This document shows, one piece after another, positions 11,659 to 24,189 of a DNA stretch of 64,000 nucleotides. The notes under the pieces are model-generated. The model ran no database searches, was not told where the DNA came from, and saw nothing but the letters and a program-made list of their open reading frames with translations. The first letter of the stretch is position 1; the number at the start of each line of letters is the position of its first letter. The DNA comes from Nymphaea colorata (lineage: Eukaryota; Streptophyta; Magnoliopsida; Nymphaeales; Nymphaeaceae). Made by a program: the position numbers and the translations under genes. The stretch spans positions 6,690,505-6,754,504 of the forward strand of contig NC_045140.1 in the NCBI RefSeq assembly GCF_008831285.2, given 5' to 3'.

Positions 11659-13014
11659 ATGGGATCGTCGTCCAATGGCATCGACCCGGCGAGCAAGGGG
11701 GCGAAGCTGGAGCGCTATAACAGCTACCTCCGCCGGATCAACACCACCAAGTTGATCGCCGCCTCTTCCAAGCTGCTCTTCCGCGCCAGTCTCCTCATTG
11801 CCCTCCTGCTCGTCCTTTTCATCACCTTGTCCCCCACCAGCACCGGCTCCTCCCCCACCGACGCCCTCCACCACCACCGCCGCTCTCTCTCCTCCTCCTC
11901 TTCCTCCTCCTGGGGCGGTCCCCAATGGGAGAAACAGGTGCGGGCATCCTCCACCCCTCGCCGCCCGGGCGGCCTCTCTCTTCTCGTCACCGGCGCCGCC
12001 GGCTTCGTCGGCTCACACCTCTCCCTGGCCCTCAAGAAGCGTGGGGACGGCGTTCTCGGCCTGGACAACTTCAATAACTATTATGATCCTTCCCTGAAGC
12101 GCTCGCGCCAGGCCCTGCTAGCCAAGCACGGCATCTTCATAGTGGAGGCGGACATTAACGACGCCGCGCTTCTCGCCAAGCTTCTCGACGTCGTCCCCTT
12201 CTCCCATGTTGTCCACCTCGCCGCCCAGGCCGGCGTCCGGTACGCCATGCAGAACCCCGCTTCCTATGTCCACTCCAACATCGCCGGCCTCGTCACTCTG
12301 TTCGAAGCCGTGAAATCCGCCAATCCCCAGCCCGCCGTCATCTGGGCATCGTCCTCCTCCGTCTACGGACTCAACACCGACAACCCCTTCTCCGAGGAGC
12401 ACCGCACCGACCGTCCCGCCAGTCTATACGCCGCCACCAAGAAGGCCGGCGAGGAGATCGCCCACACCTACAACCACATCTACGGTCTCTCCATCACCGG
12501 ACTCCGCTTCTTCACCGTCTACGGCCCCTGGGGCCGCCCCGACATGGCCTACTTCTTCTTCACCAAGGACATCCTCAGGGGCAAACCCATCAACGTCTTC
12601 ATCGGCCCCGACGGCAAGGACGTCGCCAGGGACTTCACCTTCATCGACGACGTCGTCAAGGGCTGCATTGGCGCCATCGACACCGCCGAAAAGAGCACCG
12701 GAAGCGGCGGTAAGAAGCGCGGCCCGGCGCAGCTCAGAGTCTACAACCTGGGCAACACCTCCCCTCTTTCTGTTCAGAAGCTCGTCTCCATCTTGGAAGG
12801 TCTCCTGAACGTCAAGGCCCGCAAGAACATCATCAAGATGCCCAGCAATGGCGACGTCCCCTTCACTCACGCCAACGTCAGCCTGGCCGAGAGGGATTTC
12901 GGCTACAAGCCTACCACCGACTTGGCCACCGGCCTGAGGAAGTTCGTCAAGTGGTACCTCAGCTACTACGGCATCGAGAGCAAGGCCAAGAGTGGAGGAT
13001 CGGCTCAGAGTTGA
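11659..13014 (+). CDS. GAE: UDP-glucuronate 4-epimerase (GAE type)
   Basis: This 451-residue, single-exon protein is a UDP-D-glucuronate 4-epimerase. The family interconverts UDP-glucuronate and UDP-galacturonate, the donor for pectin, as Golgi type II membrane proteins. Seen here: a basic cytosolic N-terminus; one membrane segment at about residues 41-60; a low-complexity serine-rich stem to about 90; the NAD-binding motif TGAAGFVGSH (111-120); SSSSVYG (231-237); and the catalytic YxxxK pair Y257/K261 of the extended short-chain dehydrogenase fold. RFFTVYGPWGRPDMA (283-297) is also typical. All key residues are present and the length is normal, so it should be functional. No introns is usual for this family. 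Third codon positions are strongly GC-rich, unlike the flanks. The ATG at 11659 is the first that adds the expected N-terminal anchor. Which paralogue it is cannot be told. Confidence 0.97.
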   Translation: MGSSSNGIDPASKGAKLERYNSYLRRINTTKLIAASSKLLFRASLLIALLLVLFITLSPTSTGSSPTDALHHHRRSLSSSSSSSWGGPQWEKQVRASSTPRRPGGLSLLVTGAAGFVGSHLSLALKKRGDGVLGLDNFNNYYDPSLKRSRQALLAKHGIFIVEADINDAALLAKLLDVVPFSHVVHLAAQAGVRYAMQNPASYVHSNIAGLVTLFEAVKSANPQPAVIWASSSSVYGLNTDNPFSEEHRTDRPASLYAATKKAGEEIAHTYNHIYGLSITGLRFFTVYGPWGRPDMAYFFFTKDILRGKPINVFIGPDGKDVARDFTFIDDVVKGCIGAIDTAEKSTGSGGKKRGPAQLRVYNLGNTSPLSVQKLVSILEGLLNVKARKNIIKMPSNGDVPFTHANVSLAERDFGYKPTTDLATGLRKFVKWYLSYYGIESKAKSGGSAQS

Positions 13015-14616
13015 GTTAATCCTCTTCAAGACCTTTTCTCTTGGTGTTCTGTGTTTCTTCTGTGGGTAAATTAAATTGTCAAATTATGGTAGTGTCTGTG
13101 CTGTAGAGATTTTTCCTTCTCCTCTTCCTTGGTCGTTAGAATTATGAAGGCGGTAGGTGGAGGAAGATGAAAAGAGTGTGAGGTTGAAGACGATTCACGG
13201 TCTGTTTCACAGAAAAAGAGTGATTGTGGAACAGAGTGTGGCGGTGAAAAGGAGGAGAGAAAGACATAAAGAAAGCAAAAGTTGAACAGAAATAAAAATG
13301 TTTGATAGGAAAAGTGATTGGGAATCGATGAGAGACCCTCCTTCCAAGTGTATAATCGAGAGTTCTATTCGTTTAGCTGTTGTTCTTATCTCAATATGTG
13401 CAGTCTACAAACTGTATGATATATATTTTTGGAGATTATGTGGCGCTTCTGGTCTTAATTGCCATTGTGGCAGTCATTCTCTGCAATCGTCTCAATGTTT
13501 GTCGTTCTGCAATGAAGTTCCTTTTTCAATTTGTTGCAGTTTTATGTGCTTATAAGCTCATGTTTTCTATCTTTTTAGATAGAGAAACATTTTTAGTTAA
13601 TAAAATACGTTCATTTTCAGTATATGAGTTCAAAATTAACTCTGACGCGTTCATTCTGCTGGTTTCATTCCAGAAACAGTGATTCAAGTAAGCAACTGTC
13701 TTGTCCCCTTAAATTGGTTGTACCCTGTTGGCGACTATTGAAAGCTCAATTATTGAACTCACAATATGCAATATGAACAGAAGTTAGGAGAAGCTTAGGG
13801 GCCCGAAAGACAATATTCCACCACATGGTGGTCGGTCGGCCCTACTCCGGTTGATTTGATTAATGGCCGGTGGTGGAGTTAAGATTTTTTTTTTTTTTTT
13901 TAATTGAAGGACACTTAGTCGTCGTCAACTCCAGTTTAACGTGCGCACCACATTTTATTGGACTTAAGCCCAGTTTCATTTATTTTAACACCTTAGTTTT
14001 ACATTTAAGATTGCAATAAATTTTGAGAGACTTTTGTTATGTGGTTTGTTGCTTTGGTTTCTAGCATTTTTCATGTCAAAACCCTAATTGATAGGGTGCA
14101 GGTTGAGATTTATCGGATGAGATGCCCAAACCTGGTGTGAGATGTCTTTATAGTAGTATCATACAGGTTCAACATCGGACTCGGTGGGTTTTACATATGT
14201 ACAGATGCATGTGCCTTAAGGGGTGGATTATAAAAGTTTAGTTTTTTTATTTAAGATTGTGAGGAATCTTGAACGATTTATAAAAAAAATAATTAAATAA
14301 TTGGTTGTTGTGATTCTTAACCTTTTTTTGAACTAGAATTGTTTTGGGCAGGTTGATATCCGTTAGACTAAGAGTTTGAGCCCGATGTAAGAGTAAGTCG
14401 GATCGTTACATTTACAATATAGTTTTTAGTGTTTGCTGGACCACCAGCACACACATAGCTCCATTACTGGCTCTCTTCTCCTACAATCAAAATAAAGATT
14501 GCATATAAAAGCCTAAGTATGAACAATTAGGAAACAAATTAGATTACAAGTCACTTTCAATGTTGACGCCTCATAAATGGAATCATGTTGCTGGTAGTGA
14601 ATCCTTAGTGTGAGAA
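13015..14616. other. GAE 3' region, then intergenic
   Basis: The first few hundred bases after the stop presumably hold the 3' untranslated region, with AATAAA-like words near 13290. Beyond that I see no gene; the short frames at 13298-13682 overlap each other and are not convincing. Confidence 0.45.
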
Positions 14617-14860
14617 ACTACCATTTGAACTTACGGTCAATAATAACAGGTCAAAAAAAGTTTCATGTTTTTTTCTTTCATTCAGAACATTTAATGCTAT
14701 TTACGATTATTTAGTAACTAAAAGTTGAGAGATACCAGACTACCGTTTGAAGTTAAGATCAATAACAGCTCCCAGAGGAAGTTTCATGTCTTTTTCCTTC
14801 ATTTAAATCATTTAATATTATTTACCATTATTTAGGAACTAAAAGTTAATCACTTGAAAG
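14617..14860. repeat. diverged 122-bp tandem duplication
   Basis: Two copies with a period of about 122 bases (starts 14617 and 14739). Each has ACTACC(A/G)TTTGAA, then AGTTTCATGT, then CATTTAAT, then AACTAAAAGTT. The divergence is clearly higher than in the duplications at 2606 and 46569, so this one is older. Confidence 0.7.
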
Positions 14861-15560
14861 AATGTAAATTATATGTCAAATTTTTTTTGGTAACCGTTTA
14901 CCAAAAAAGTCACTCACCGAAAACGCGTATTAATAAAAAAACATATTAAATACGTTAAAAATAAGTCAACAGTATAAAACGGAAATTAAACGCGTATTTT
15001 TTTTAAAAAACGCCAGAAAAACAAAAAATGTGAAAAATACACCACACGTGTTTTTTGTATTTATTATTATTATTTATTTTTTATAATTTTCAAAATTTAT
15101 TAAATGTTTTAAACTTTATAAAAAATTTACAGAGATTTTTTCGAGATATTCTTGAGATATACAATAACTTTGCCGTATTATATTCGAGAAATCTCTTGTC
15201 GTATAATACCCATACACGATGTATGTCCATTCATTCTTCAAAAGAGTTCACACCTATACTTAAACAATTGTAACAATGTTCAAAGGCTATCCAGAAGAGC
15301 AACTCCGTAGACTCAACGCTGCTATCGGAGCAAGTGGTTTTAGTGGAGTCGGAACAATCAAATACCGGGTGTGCCGGACCGCCTAATTGTTCCGTACAAC
15401 TGGATTGCTGTTGACTCCTCAGAAAAAAAAACCAAAAAAAATTTAACGCCATTTGGCTGGCTCCACCTCCATAGATCAGACTTTGTTCATCAGCAACGCA
15501 AGTTTGGTCTGTGATTGTCATATTTTCTTGTTCAAGAGTGGCACTTGAATCCGCAACACA

Positions 15561-15972
15561 GCTAAGGGTGAACACGAGTGAAGTCAAGCCTGAGTTCAGT
15601 CACCTCAAGTTCGGTCCAACTAATGAATTTCAAGCTCGGCTCCGTAGTTGCGTGTTGAGCTTGAGCTCAACTCGATTAAGACTCAACAAACTGATTTGAA
15701 TAGAATTGATATTCATCGTCACGTGTTGAGCTCGAGCTCAACTTGATTGATGCTCGACAAACTCGTAAACTTGTTTGAATATGTCGACTTGATTAAGGCT
15801 CGAGCTCGACTGAGTGATTACGTGTTGAGCTCAAACTCAACTCGATTATTTGAACGAGTTGACTCATGAACTCAAGTTCAACTCGTTAAGCAAATGACTT
15901 AACTCGAACTCATTCATGGGCTGATCTTTAACAAGTCGAGATCAAGTAGTTCCACTCGTTTTTCACCCTTAA
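15561..15972. mobile_element. hAT-like non-autonomous element with GAGCTCAA repeats
   Basis: This element of about 412 bp has ends GCTAAGGGTGAACACGAGT and, reverse-complemented, TTAAGGGTGAAAAACGAGT. The flanking 8-mers GCAACACA (15553-15560) and GTTACACA (15973-15980) match at six of eight positions, fitting an aged hAT duplication. The interior repeats CGTGTTGAGCTCGAGCTCAA-like words at least three times in tandem, a subterminal-repeat style known in hAT elements. No transposase frame is present. Confidence 0.65.
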
Positions 15973-15980
15973 GTTACACA

Positions 15981-17216
15981 ACTTTAATATAAGCATTAAT
16001 CATGACAATGCGATCTGAGACGTTGTAATAAGATTTTTTATGAGCCTAACAACAAGATGTTAGGCGGCGGGTGGGCAGCTCGGCAGTCAACCAACCAGGT
16101 TCTAATAGTCTTCCTAATTAAACCCTTTCTTAGTTAAAACCCATCAAGGACCAGACCACTTTTCGGCCTTCGCTGGCGGCCATGGCCGTGTAGTAATATT
16201 ATTATTAAAATTTTCTTCTCAAACGGAAAAAAGAGAAAAAAAAAACACGGTTTCTCAAGTGCTTTCTTAAGTAGTGACAGGCTGGAATGGCAATGTCACA
16301 TTGACCTCTTTTCATAAATTTTTTTTTTTGTCTGTATGCTTCCAAAATTTTCCAAACGGAAAGTTGACCGGAAAAAGGAAGCCGCCGGTCCTCGATGGGC
16401 GAACCGGCGGTGGTCATCCAAATTCCCGGAACGCGGTTCTTTGACTTTTTACTAGTGGTCGTTGTCCTTACTCGACTGAAGTCAATGGAGACCATTTTAG
16501 TCTTTTCTTGCTTAGTGGATGGGTAGTTTGGGGATATGACGGAATGAATTGGAGATTTTTTTGTGCGGAAATGAATGGGGCCCGGAATTTGAATTATTGG
16601 CCTTTAAATCAAGAGCTTTTTTTTTTCTTCTTTATTTTTTTGGTTATTTTGTCTTTGATTAATAGGGAGGTTATTCATTCAATTTCTAGAGGCATTTTTT
16701 ACATCAGCGGCGGTCCATCTAGATATTATGCTCCATCACTTAAAATATAAAATATAAAGACAAGAGTGGGCCTAGGTTGGGGACTCGTTGGGACTTTTGG
16801 CCTCTCTGTCCGGGCTCGGGCTGCCAAAATGGGTTCCAAGTCGGCCCAAACCGGATTCCGAATTGGCTCGGTCCGACGCTCATCCCTAGTAAGTCTATAA
16901 GTGTTTGATCCGTTAAACCTCGTTCCAGTTTCAGTTTGAATTCAAGTAGTTGGATTTAGTAATGGACACAATCATTCAAGCAATTTTTATATTTCGATTT
17001 TATATCGGAAAGTGAACCTAGTTCTGAATTAAACAATATATGAATAATCAGAAAGAGTGACAGCCATGTCTGGTTATTGATTAATCCGATCCTGGTTGGC
17101 ATACATGTATAGACAAAGAAGAAAAAACTTCAAAAAAAAAAAAGGCTTATTTAGCATTATTCAAGTAATTAGATGTTGTGTCTTAAGTTTTAGTGGCCTG
17201 CCCTCCACCTAAAGTT
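15981..17216. other. intergenic; possible MITE remnant at 16768-16888
   Basis: No gene is supported. The stretch 16768-16888 is rich in GGGCTCGG and CGGCCC words and ends GACGCTCATCCCTA, which resembles a TAGGGATGAGC element terminus in reverse. Its left end is unclear. Confidence 0.4.
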
Positions 17217-17606
17217 TAAGGATGTCATATATCTGATTTGAATCGGATAACCAATCAAATCTTTTTGAAAAAATCAATATGGAAAGTATTTAATATCTAA
17301 TTAAGAAATAGAATTGGATTGGGATTTAAAAAATAGCATCGGATATACATAAATATCCGATCAGCCTCAGATTGAAATTCAGATCAGATTTAGTTTTAAA
17401 TAAATATCTTATATCCAATATTCTCACATTTTGAAATTTTGCTAGATTAATTCAAAATTTAAATTCAGAATTGTGAAATAAGATTTCAGATTCGAATTCA
17501 GATATGACTTTCCTTTGCTCTTATTCAAAATCAAATGTAAATATCCTAAAAAGCAGATATGGCTAAGAGTATATGTAATTCAAATTTGATACATTGGCAT
17601 CCCTTA
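17217..17606. mobile_element. dispersed repeat family 1, nearly full copy
   Basis: It starts TAAGGATGTCATATATC and ends ATACATTGGCATCCCTTA, so its termini are inverted repeats of the TAGGGATGTCAATGGATC type. The interior carries the family's GAATCCGAT-type words. The 8-bp flanks do not match. Confidence 0.6.
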
Positions 17607-17879
17607 GAATAGGTCAGTACAATCCGTTGAATAAGAAAGACTAGAGAACCCAAGAGATTAATATCTTAAAATTGCTTCAGAATCTGATTGGTCAGACCTT
17701 GACCAAGAGGCTAAGGGTAGAGCAGCTGGTGAGGCCAGAGCAAGTAAGATCCTTAGCCATGTCTTCCAGCATCATTACCAAATTCCTCCAAAAAAGAAGA
17801 TTCGTTTCATTGTGTTTGTATTATGGTTGATTGAAATTTAACAAACAAATCATACATTAAATTAAGTGTGCGTTTGATC

Positions 17880-18044
17880 AGGCACACACAGAGCTAGAAA
17901 TCTTTCAAAAAGTTTTTAAAAAACCATTTTTTCAAAATTTTCATATAGAACATGTGAATTTTTTAAAAATTTACATGTAATTTTTTTTTAAAATTTTGAA
18001 GTAGGGCTAGGGCCCATGCGGGCCCTCCTTTGGCTCCGCCCTTG
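17880..18044. mobile_element. hAT-like MITE (family 2)
   Basis: This 165-bp element has right end GGCTCCGCCCTTG; its left end (CAGGCACACACAGAGCTAG) is more diverged. Flanking 8-mers CGTTTGAT (17872-17879) and TGTTTGAT (18045-18052) differ at one base, supporting an 8-bp target duplication. The preceding 20-odd bases (ACATTAAATTAAGTGTG) recur at 18062. Confidence 0.65.
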
Positions 18045-18202
18045 TGTTTGATAGTCTCGATACATTAAATTAAGTGTGTATTTGATAGTCATAGATGCGA
18101 GACTGATTTGATTTCCTTTTTTTTTCCCTAAATCTCATATTTGAACACTATTTTAAAAATGAGGACGTGAGATCCTCAAAGGGTGTGACCTCACATCCTT
18201 AA

Positions 18203-18452
18203 GGGGCCGTTTGATTGCTTCAGATTTGAAGTCCATGAATCTAACATGGCAAAAAAAGTCACTGTAAAATCGATGGTTTGTCAAACTAAGGATCTTAAGT
18301 CAGTCGAAAGATCTATAGTGCTTGAAATCTTTATTTTGCCTTTTTGCATTGAGAAAAAAGTCGGATTTCAGATTGAAGGGAGAAAAGTTTGATCTTAAAT
18401 CCACGATTTCCAATTCTTGAGGATTTCAAATTATGAGCAATCAAACGCCTCC
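18203..18452. mobile_element. Tourist-like MITE (PIF/Harbinger type)
   Basis: This 250-bp element is flanked by TAA on both sides (18200-18202 and 18453-18455). The ends are GGGGCCGTTTGATTGC and, reverse-complemented, GGAGGCGTTTGATTGC. It is the same size and end type as 1267-1516, so the two are probably one family. It has no coding capacity. Confidence 0.75.
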
Positions 18453-18455
18453 TAA

Positions 18456-19116
18456 TGGAGCTCTCAACTCCAGACCCAGCAGAGATTTAACGTCAAGTTT
18501 AAGGCACTAGAAAGGATCTGAACTACAAACTCCCAACATGAAGACGAGTCTCTTCTTTAAAACTACTACTGCAAAAAATTAAAAAAAGAAAATCCATACA
18601 CATATTTAATTTATGTCTAGGCTCCTTAGACTTTGTGTAATGTAATGGGCTTTGATAATTTTAAAGGCCAGCGCCACAGCAGACATGTGTTGAATTTGAG
18701 TCGAGAATATTGTGGGAGCTCATAATTGATGATGATGCTTTATCTCCATTCACATGGCCGAATTATTATTATTGTTTGCTATTGCCTATTATATTATTGA
18801 AAGGAGGAAGGAAGCCAACCAGCATTTGTACAGGTGGTTTGAGGTGGAGCAATCAAAATTTGTGGTGCCCCTCCCAACCACACCCCCACATGGGCCACAT
18901 GCCTTTGATTCCAAATTTTTAAATGTCGGCAATCCCCATTAACTTCTCCACCAACCACCCTTCCTCCCTTCTTCTTCTTCTTCTTCTTCTTCTTATATAT
19001 ATATATACTATTGCAATCAGAACTTGTAATGTCCATAGCACTTGAGCCATCGCAGCCTGTCCGAAGCCAGCTGCAAGGCTTCTAGCAGATTCTTCAGTCT
19101 TCCCTGCCCACTCAAA
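18456..19116. other. intergenic, no gene seen
   Basis: It contains a (CTT)n/(TA)n simple-sequence tract near 18970-19010. The short open frames here are not protein-like. Confidence 0.4.
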
Positions 19117-19124
19117 ATTATGCA

Positions 19125-19499
19125 CCTGGGACGTCAACGGATCAGATTTGAATTGAATGTATCTTTTACCATATCTGATTTATTGGATGTTCATCATTTG
19201 GATTGAAATTTTAGTTTGAATACAAACGAAAGAAGAGTGTACATGCCATAGCTGAATCTGATTTTTAATTAATTGATAACAATTCATCAGAAGTGCAGAT
19301 CTGGATTTACATCTGAATCAGAAACCAACTGTCAGCTACATTGTGACATGTTAAATGCATGAGTATTGGATATAAATTGTTTAGTTTGACTCCAAATCCG
19401 ATTGGATATCCACAAAAAACCAAACCCAAACCATATCTTACTATTCTAAAAGTAGTTTGATTTGATATTCAATTGGAATTGGATCCATTGACATCCCTA
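19125..19499. mobile_element. dispersed repeat family 1, full copy with target duplication
   Basis: This is the clearest copy of the family, 375 bp. The left end is CCTGGGACGTCAACGGATC; the reverse complement of the right end is TAGGGATGTCAATGGATCC. Flanking 8-mers ATTATGCA (19117-19124) and ATCATGCA (19500-19507) differ at one base. An 8-bp duplication with these ends suggests a non-autonomous hAT-like family, but no transposase is seen, so the class is inferred. Confidence 0.75.
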
Positions 19500-19966
19500 A
19501 TCATGCATGTTCCTTCTTCTTCCTCCATGCCAGGCTTACATCTTCCATTGAACGTCAACTAAGTTTTTTTCTTCCCCCAACTTGAATCCACTAACTATAA
19601 TAGGCTTTCACATCTTCCTGCACTTCAGATCTTGGTCTACTTGGACGTAGCAACCTCAGGTTTTTAGGGACCAAAAAAAATAAGAGACGCGATGTGCTGT
19701 TCCCTTTTCTTCTACTTTACCTCCCTCCCCCCTTTTCTTTTCCCTATAACGGTGGTGGTCTTCTTCACATCTCAAGGCAGAAGCCATAAATGTTCATTCT
19801 GAAGTTCTAATGTTAAAGAAAGCTTTCAATTGTGCAGCGTGATCTAGAATATGACTTGGAAATCACCTCCTGTTTATCATAACTTGTTCTTATGCTCATC
19901 ATTTTAGCTGCAACATAGTTGGTCGGATTGGTGGGTTGGTAAAAGCCCGATCTTCAGTTTGCTTCC

Positions 19967-22900
19967 TGTTAACACCCCAAATTTTTCCACATCAAAATTG
20001 AAGCAATGTGAAAATTTCACAAAAGAATTGTGAAAATTTGCAATTTCAAAGCCAATTTCGAATCTAAAGAACCATTAGATTTAAATCGTGAATTTAACCC
20101 GATACACGAATCCCAATGCAGGATTACGAGTCCAAATTCAATTGCAAATGTCATTTGAAATCCAAATCCAATTGCAAAATGCAAATTTTGACTTAGATCC
20201 AAGAATTGGATCTAATTCAGTCTAAAATGCTACGTGGGACCCACGTGTGGGCCCCACCTAGCCCGTGTGGTCAAGAGCCCTCCCCAGGGGCCATGCCCCC
20301 CTCCATGTCAAAAAAAAATAATAAATAAATATTTTCTCTCAAATTAATTGAAGAAAAGTCATTTTCAAGAAGAAATAAAGGAGAAACCTAGGAAAAGAGA
20401 GACATTTATGTCTCTCTCTCTTCTTTAACCAGATCCTCCTTAAAGAAAAAAATCATTTCCAAGGAAGCAATTACTAGACTGGTCAAACTCACCTAACCTA
20501 CTTAATCCAAGTAGGTTTGACCCGGGTGCACTCAAATGTGGTGCCAATTCCAGCTAGGTTCGGTCACAATGGGCTCAACATAGTCAAAACATAAGTCTGT
20601 CTCATGATCCAATTAATGGACGAAAATAGACTTTGATCGAACCAAACCCACTTTGACTAAACTCAGTCAAAGTATAATTTAGCTCAATTAATAGCTTTCT
20701 TGACCCAAATTTATCAAATTACCTCAAATAAAGTCAAATTACTTGCAAATGAGCTTTGACTTTGGTCAATTGGTCGAAATTGATCAATTTGGACAATTTT
20801 GCCCTTCTGCGGTCAACTTAAGATTAAAAAGCCTAAAATGGTTTATGAAAGGCAAATAAACATTTGAATTTGTCAAATGCTTGAATCAAATACCAAATTT
20901 AAATTGAATTTCTCAAGTGAAAGTTTGATTAAGTTGAAATCCATTTTCAATCAAGTTTTGGACGAAAATACCCTTTTCAAACCAAATTTGATAAAATTTT
21001 TAAATTTTATTAAAATTTAAATTTAATTATCATAATTCAATGGCATTTGGAGCTTAGTAATTAGGTTTTAACCTTATAAGCTCTATTTCAAACAAAAAAA
21101 AAATAAATAGTACAAAATAAGGGCAAAACCCTGTGTAAGGGCATTTTCGTCCAAAATTTTGGTCAAAATGGTCACATAGGTCTGAACCCAAGTTGACCAA
21201 ACCTAGCCCAGCCCACCTAGCTCGTGGAAATGGGCTGAGAAATGGTCAATTAGAGCCTTTAAAGTCTATTTAACTCATTTTACAAGTCCCCAAGGTCTTA
21301 AGTAAGTTCCCAAGGTGAGTTAAGAAGGTGGTTGAACCCACCTCCTCCTCTATATAAACCTCCCCTTGGCCACTAAGGGGGAGGACGAAATTTTGGAGCA
21401 TTCTATCAAATTGCTGCAGCCAAGGAGCTAGGAGGGAGAAGCCAAGGAAGAGAGAAGAGGTTCGTCCAAGCCCCCTTCCCCTTTTTCTCCCATTCTCTTC
21501 TTCACTTTCTTCTATTCTCCCCATTGATTTTGCTAAGTTAGGGTGCTTAAGTGAACCCTTACTTAAGATTTTCGTGGTGAGAAGCCCTCTTTACCACTCC
21601 AAATTCCAGCAAGCAAGCTATTTCTTATTCTAGCTTTGCTAAGCTTGAATCCACGGTTGGATTCTTGCTTAGGATTGCTTGGGTTAGAAAACAAGTGAAG
21701 ACGAAAGACAAACATCAAGACCGACCGCAAGGTAGGTGATCTTAACTCACTTCTCTTCTACTTTAGCTTATTGTTGATTTATTTTAATTCCAACAATTCG
21801 TGGGAGGGTTTATTTTCATTTGCTTACGGCTGGGAATGATGTCCAGCTAAGGGAAACCTACGCTTCAATGTACATGTTAATGCATAATGCATGCATATGT
21901 CGGTTTTTCTTAAATATGAACCAAAGTATCAAATTTCGAAATGGGCCCCAAGGCCACGTCCCTTTCAAAGGAACCAACTTAATACCATTTTGAACTCCCT
22001 ACCATGAGAGAATCCCACGGTGAGAAAGTGATTTTGCTACATCACGTATGATGAAAATGCCTATAAGGGATGGATACGTTTTTATGAATGTGATCCACCC
22101 TTGCATGGCGAAATGATGGACGAATAAACTTGAGTATTGTTTTATTTTCTTTCTTATTCACAGTCATTTTGATTCATGTCTTTCAATTTAATTAATCAAG
22201 GGTAGTAGGGAAGATTTGAAACAAGTTCTCAATCTTCCTACATAAAAGAACCCAGCCATGAATCATCATGATTCATGAGTCATGCGGTCCCTTGATAAAA
22301 TTTCATTTTGAAAAGTAAGGTACGTATATGTATACATTGTTATATATGTACATATATGCATCCGATTTCTTGTCAAAAATTACATTCCTCCCTTAAAATC
22401 AGGTTGGAACATGTTTCCAAACCGGTCTTTAAGGAAATGGGCCATTTTTATTGATTTTTCTAGTGCAAGATTATAAATTACTTTCATTTCATTTTTACTT
22501 AATTTCAGCAAACCCATACGTAAGATGTATGTATGTTGTTGAAATCAGACCATGTTTTATAGGAATTGGTTTAAGAATATCAAAATTTACGTATTTGAAA
22601 TACCAACCATCCTAGAATCATCCAAAGGAGTTGATGATTTCATTACTACGAAATCTGGAATTTGAATAGATTTGAAAAACTCATTGTTTCTATCTAAGAA
22701 ACAAGTCCTTATTGAAATCAATGTCCACAATTTTCAGCTATTTAAATCAACACAAGGTCTGATTTTTAGCTATTTTGAGACAAAAGTGGACGTCATCCAT
22801 GTCTCCCATCCGTTTCAAAGATTGAACTTGACATCATTTATATATTTTCATTATTTTGATAATTTTATGTCAAGCCTCAAGCTTATGGACTACATCTCTA

Positions 22901-23791
22901 ATTCATGTGCTTAATCATATAATGAGCACATATAGAGAAAGTCCTACATTTTAATCAATCTTCATGTATAGATTGTATGACGTGCAATACGGACTTTGAG
23001 AGATTATGAGGGAGTGAAGAATGTATGTTTCATATGAATGAATCTTGATGGATTATGAGAGAGAGAAGAATGAATGTTCCATATAGTTTCCATTCTCGTT
23101 TCATGCATTCACTTTCACTCAAAATCAATGGCACCACATGCACATTCTCAAGAAATTAAGTGATTCAAATTTAAGTTGCAAAAAGTGACCAAGTCATATT
23201 GCAATGAGAATTTGTAAACTTCACTTAACTTCAAAAGAAAACACAAGCAATGCATTCATAATCTTTTGGCCAAAGTGCATTTGAAAAACAACATGTTTTC
23301 TAACAATTTGGAACCTATGTTCTTTCAAAAGAATGAATTCTACAAATCACATGATTTGACAAAAGAATAGTTCAAAATCAATTTTTATCATAAGATGATC
23401 ATCATCATCTAGAGTTCACAACAAAGAACTCAATTCCAAATCTTCAAAATCCTCAAGAATTATGTGTTTCAAATAACACCAAAACAAAGGATTTTAAACC
23501 AACTTGAAAACCCCCAATATTCAAATTCATTTATTCAAAAAAATGAATTTCGGTTCTTGAATCCAAAACCTCAATGCATAAGCATATAGGACTTACATCA
23601 ATAACTCGTATATGATCCAAATGATCTTTAGTCCTTGGTCTAATTACCCCTGTTAAAGGCGGTAGGAACGGTTGGACCTCGTACCGACGAGCGGATCCCT
23701 TTCTCTTGAAAATTTTCTCAAAACCCCAATTTTAAAAGAATTTTGCTGACTCGCATTTCGACCTTCTTGAAAAGGGAGTGGGGTGCGAACA
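19967..23791. mobile_element. solo LTR of a retrotransposon, probably Ty3/Gypsy
   Basis: The 3825-bp segment starts TGTTAACACCCC and ends GGGGTGCGAACA. The reverse complement of the end is TGTTCGCACCCC, so the termini are inverted repeats matching at 10 of 12 positions with TG...CA boundaries. A perfect 5-bp repeat CTTCC flanks it (19962-19966 and 23792-23796). A TATATAAA box at 21351-21358, preceded by a pyrimidine patch, sits where the LTR transcription start would lie. No gag, pol, primer-binding site or second LTR follows, so this is a solo LTR left by recombination. LTRs this long occur in Tekay/Del-type Gypsy elements; that assignment is inference. Confidence 0.75.
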
Positions 23792-24189
23792 CTTCCCATG
23801 GGTGCTACTTTGTTAGACTGCAAACGATAGCGAGTTGAAGGGAATAACTGTAAGTTCACCTAAGAGGGAGGACCTCCTTTCTTGCCCCCCTTATGTCCCT
23901 GTTATATATATATATAAAACTTTTGAATACTTTTATCCATTGAAAAATTACTTGATCATAAGTTTAATTTCTTGATATTCTGTTGGTGAGTATCAAACTC
24001 ACTGTAGGCCTTGTGTAAACACATAGATCTTTTTTTTTTTAATTGATCTAAATAGTGTTGTAAGACTCAGAAACTGAATCCAGATCCGCTGATTTTGATA
24101 TTCTATTGAAATCAGGTTTCAGTTGTTACTTTACAAGAGATCATATTTTCAAATTGGTATCTTTTGAAGAATAAATCTTGGCACCATGT

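Noticed and set aside
11431-12402. Long antisense and alternative frames over the GAE gene
   Set aside because: They are shadows of a GC-rich coding sequence and have no recognisable domains.
21270-21524. Minus-strand 84-codon frame near a TATA box
   Set aside because: It lies inside the solo LTR, on the strand opposite to the LTR promoter, and is not protein-like.
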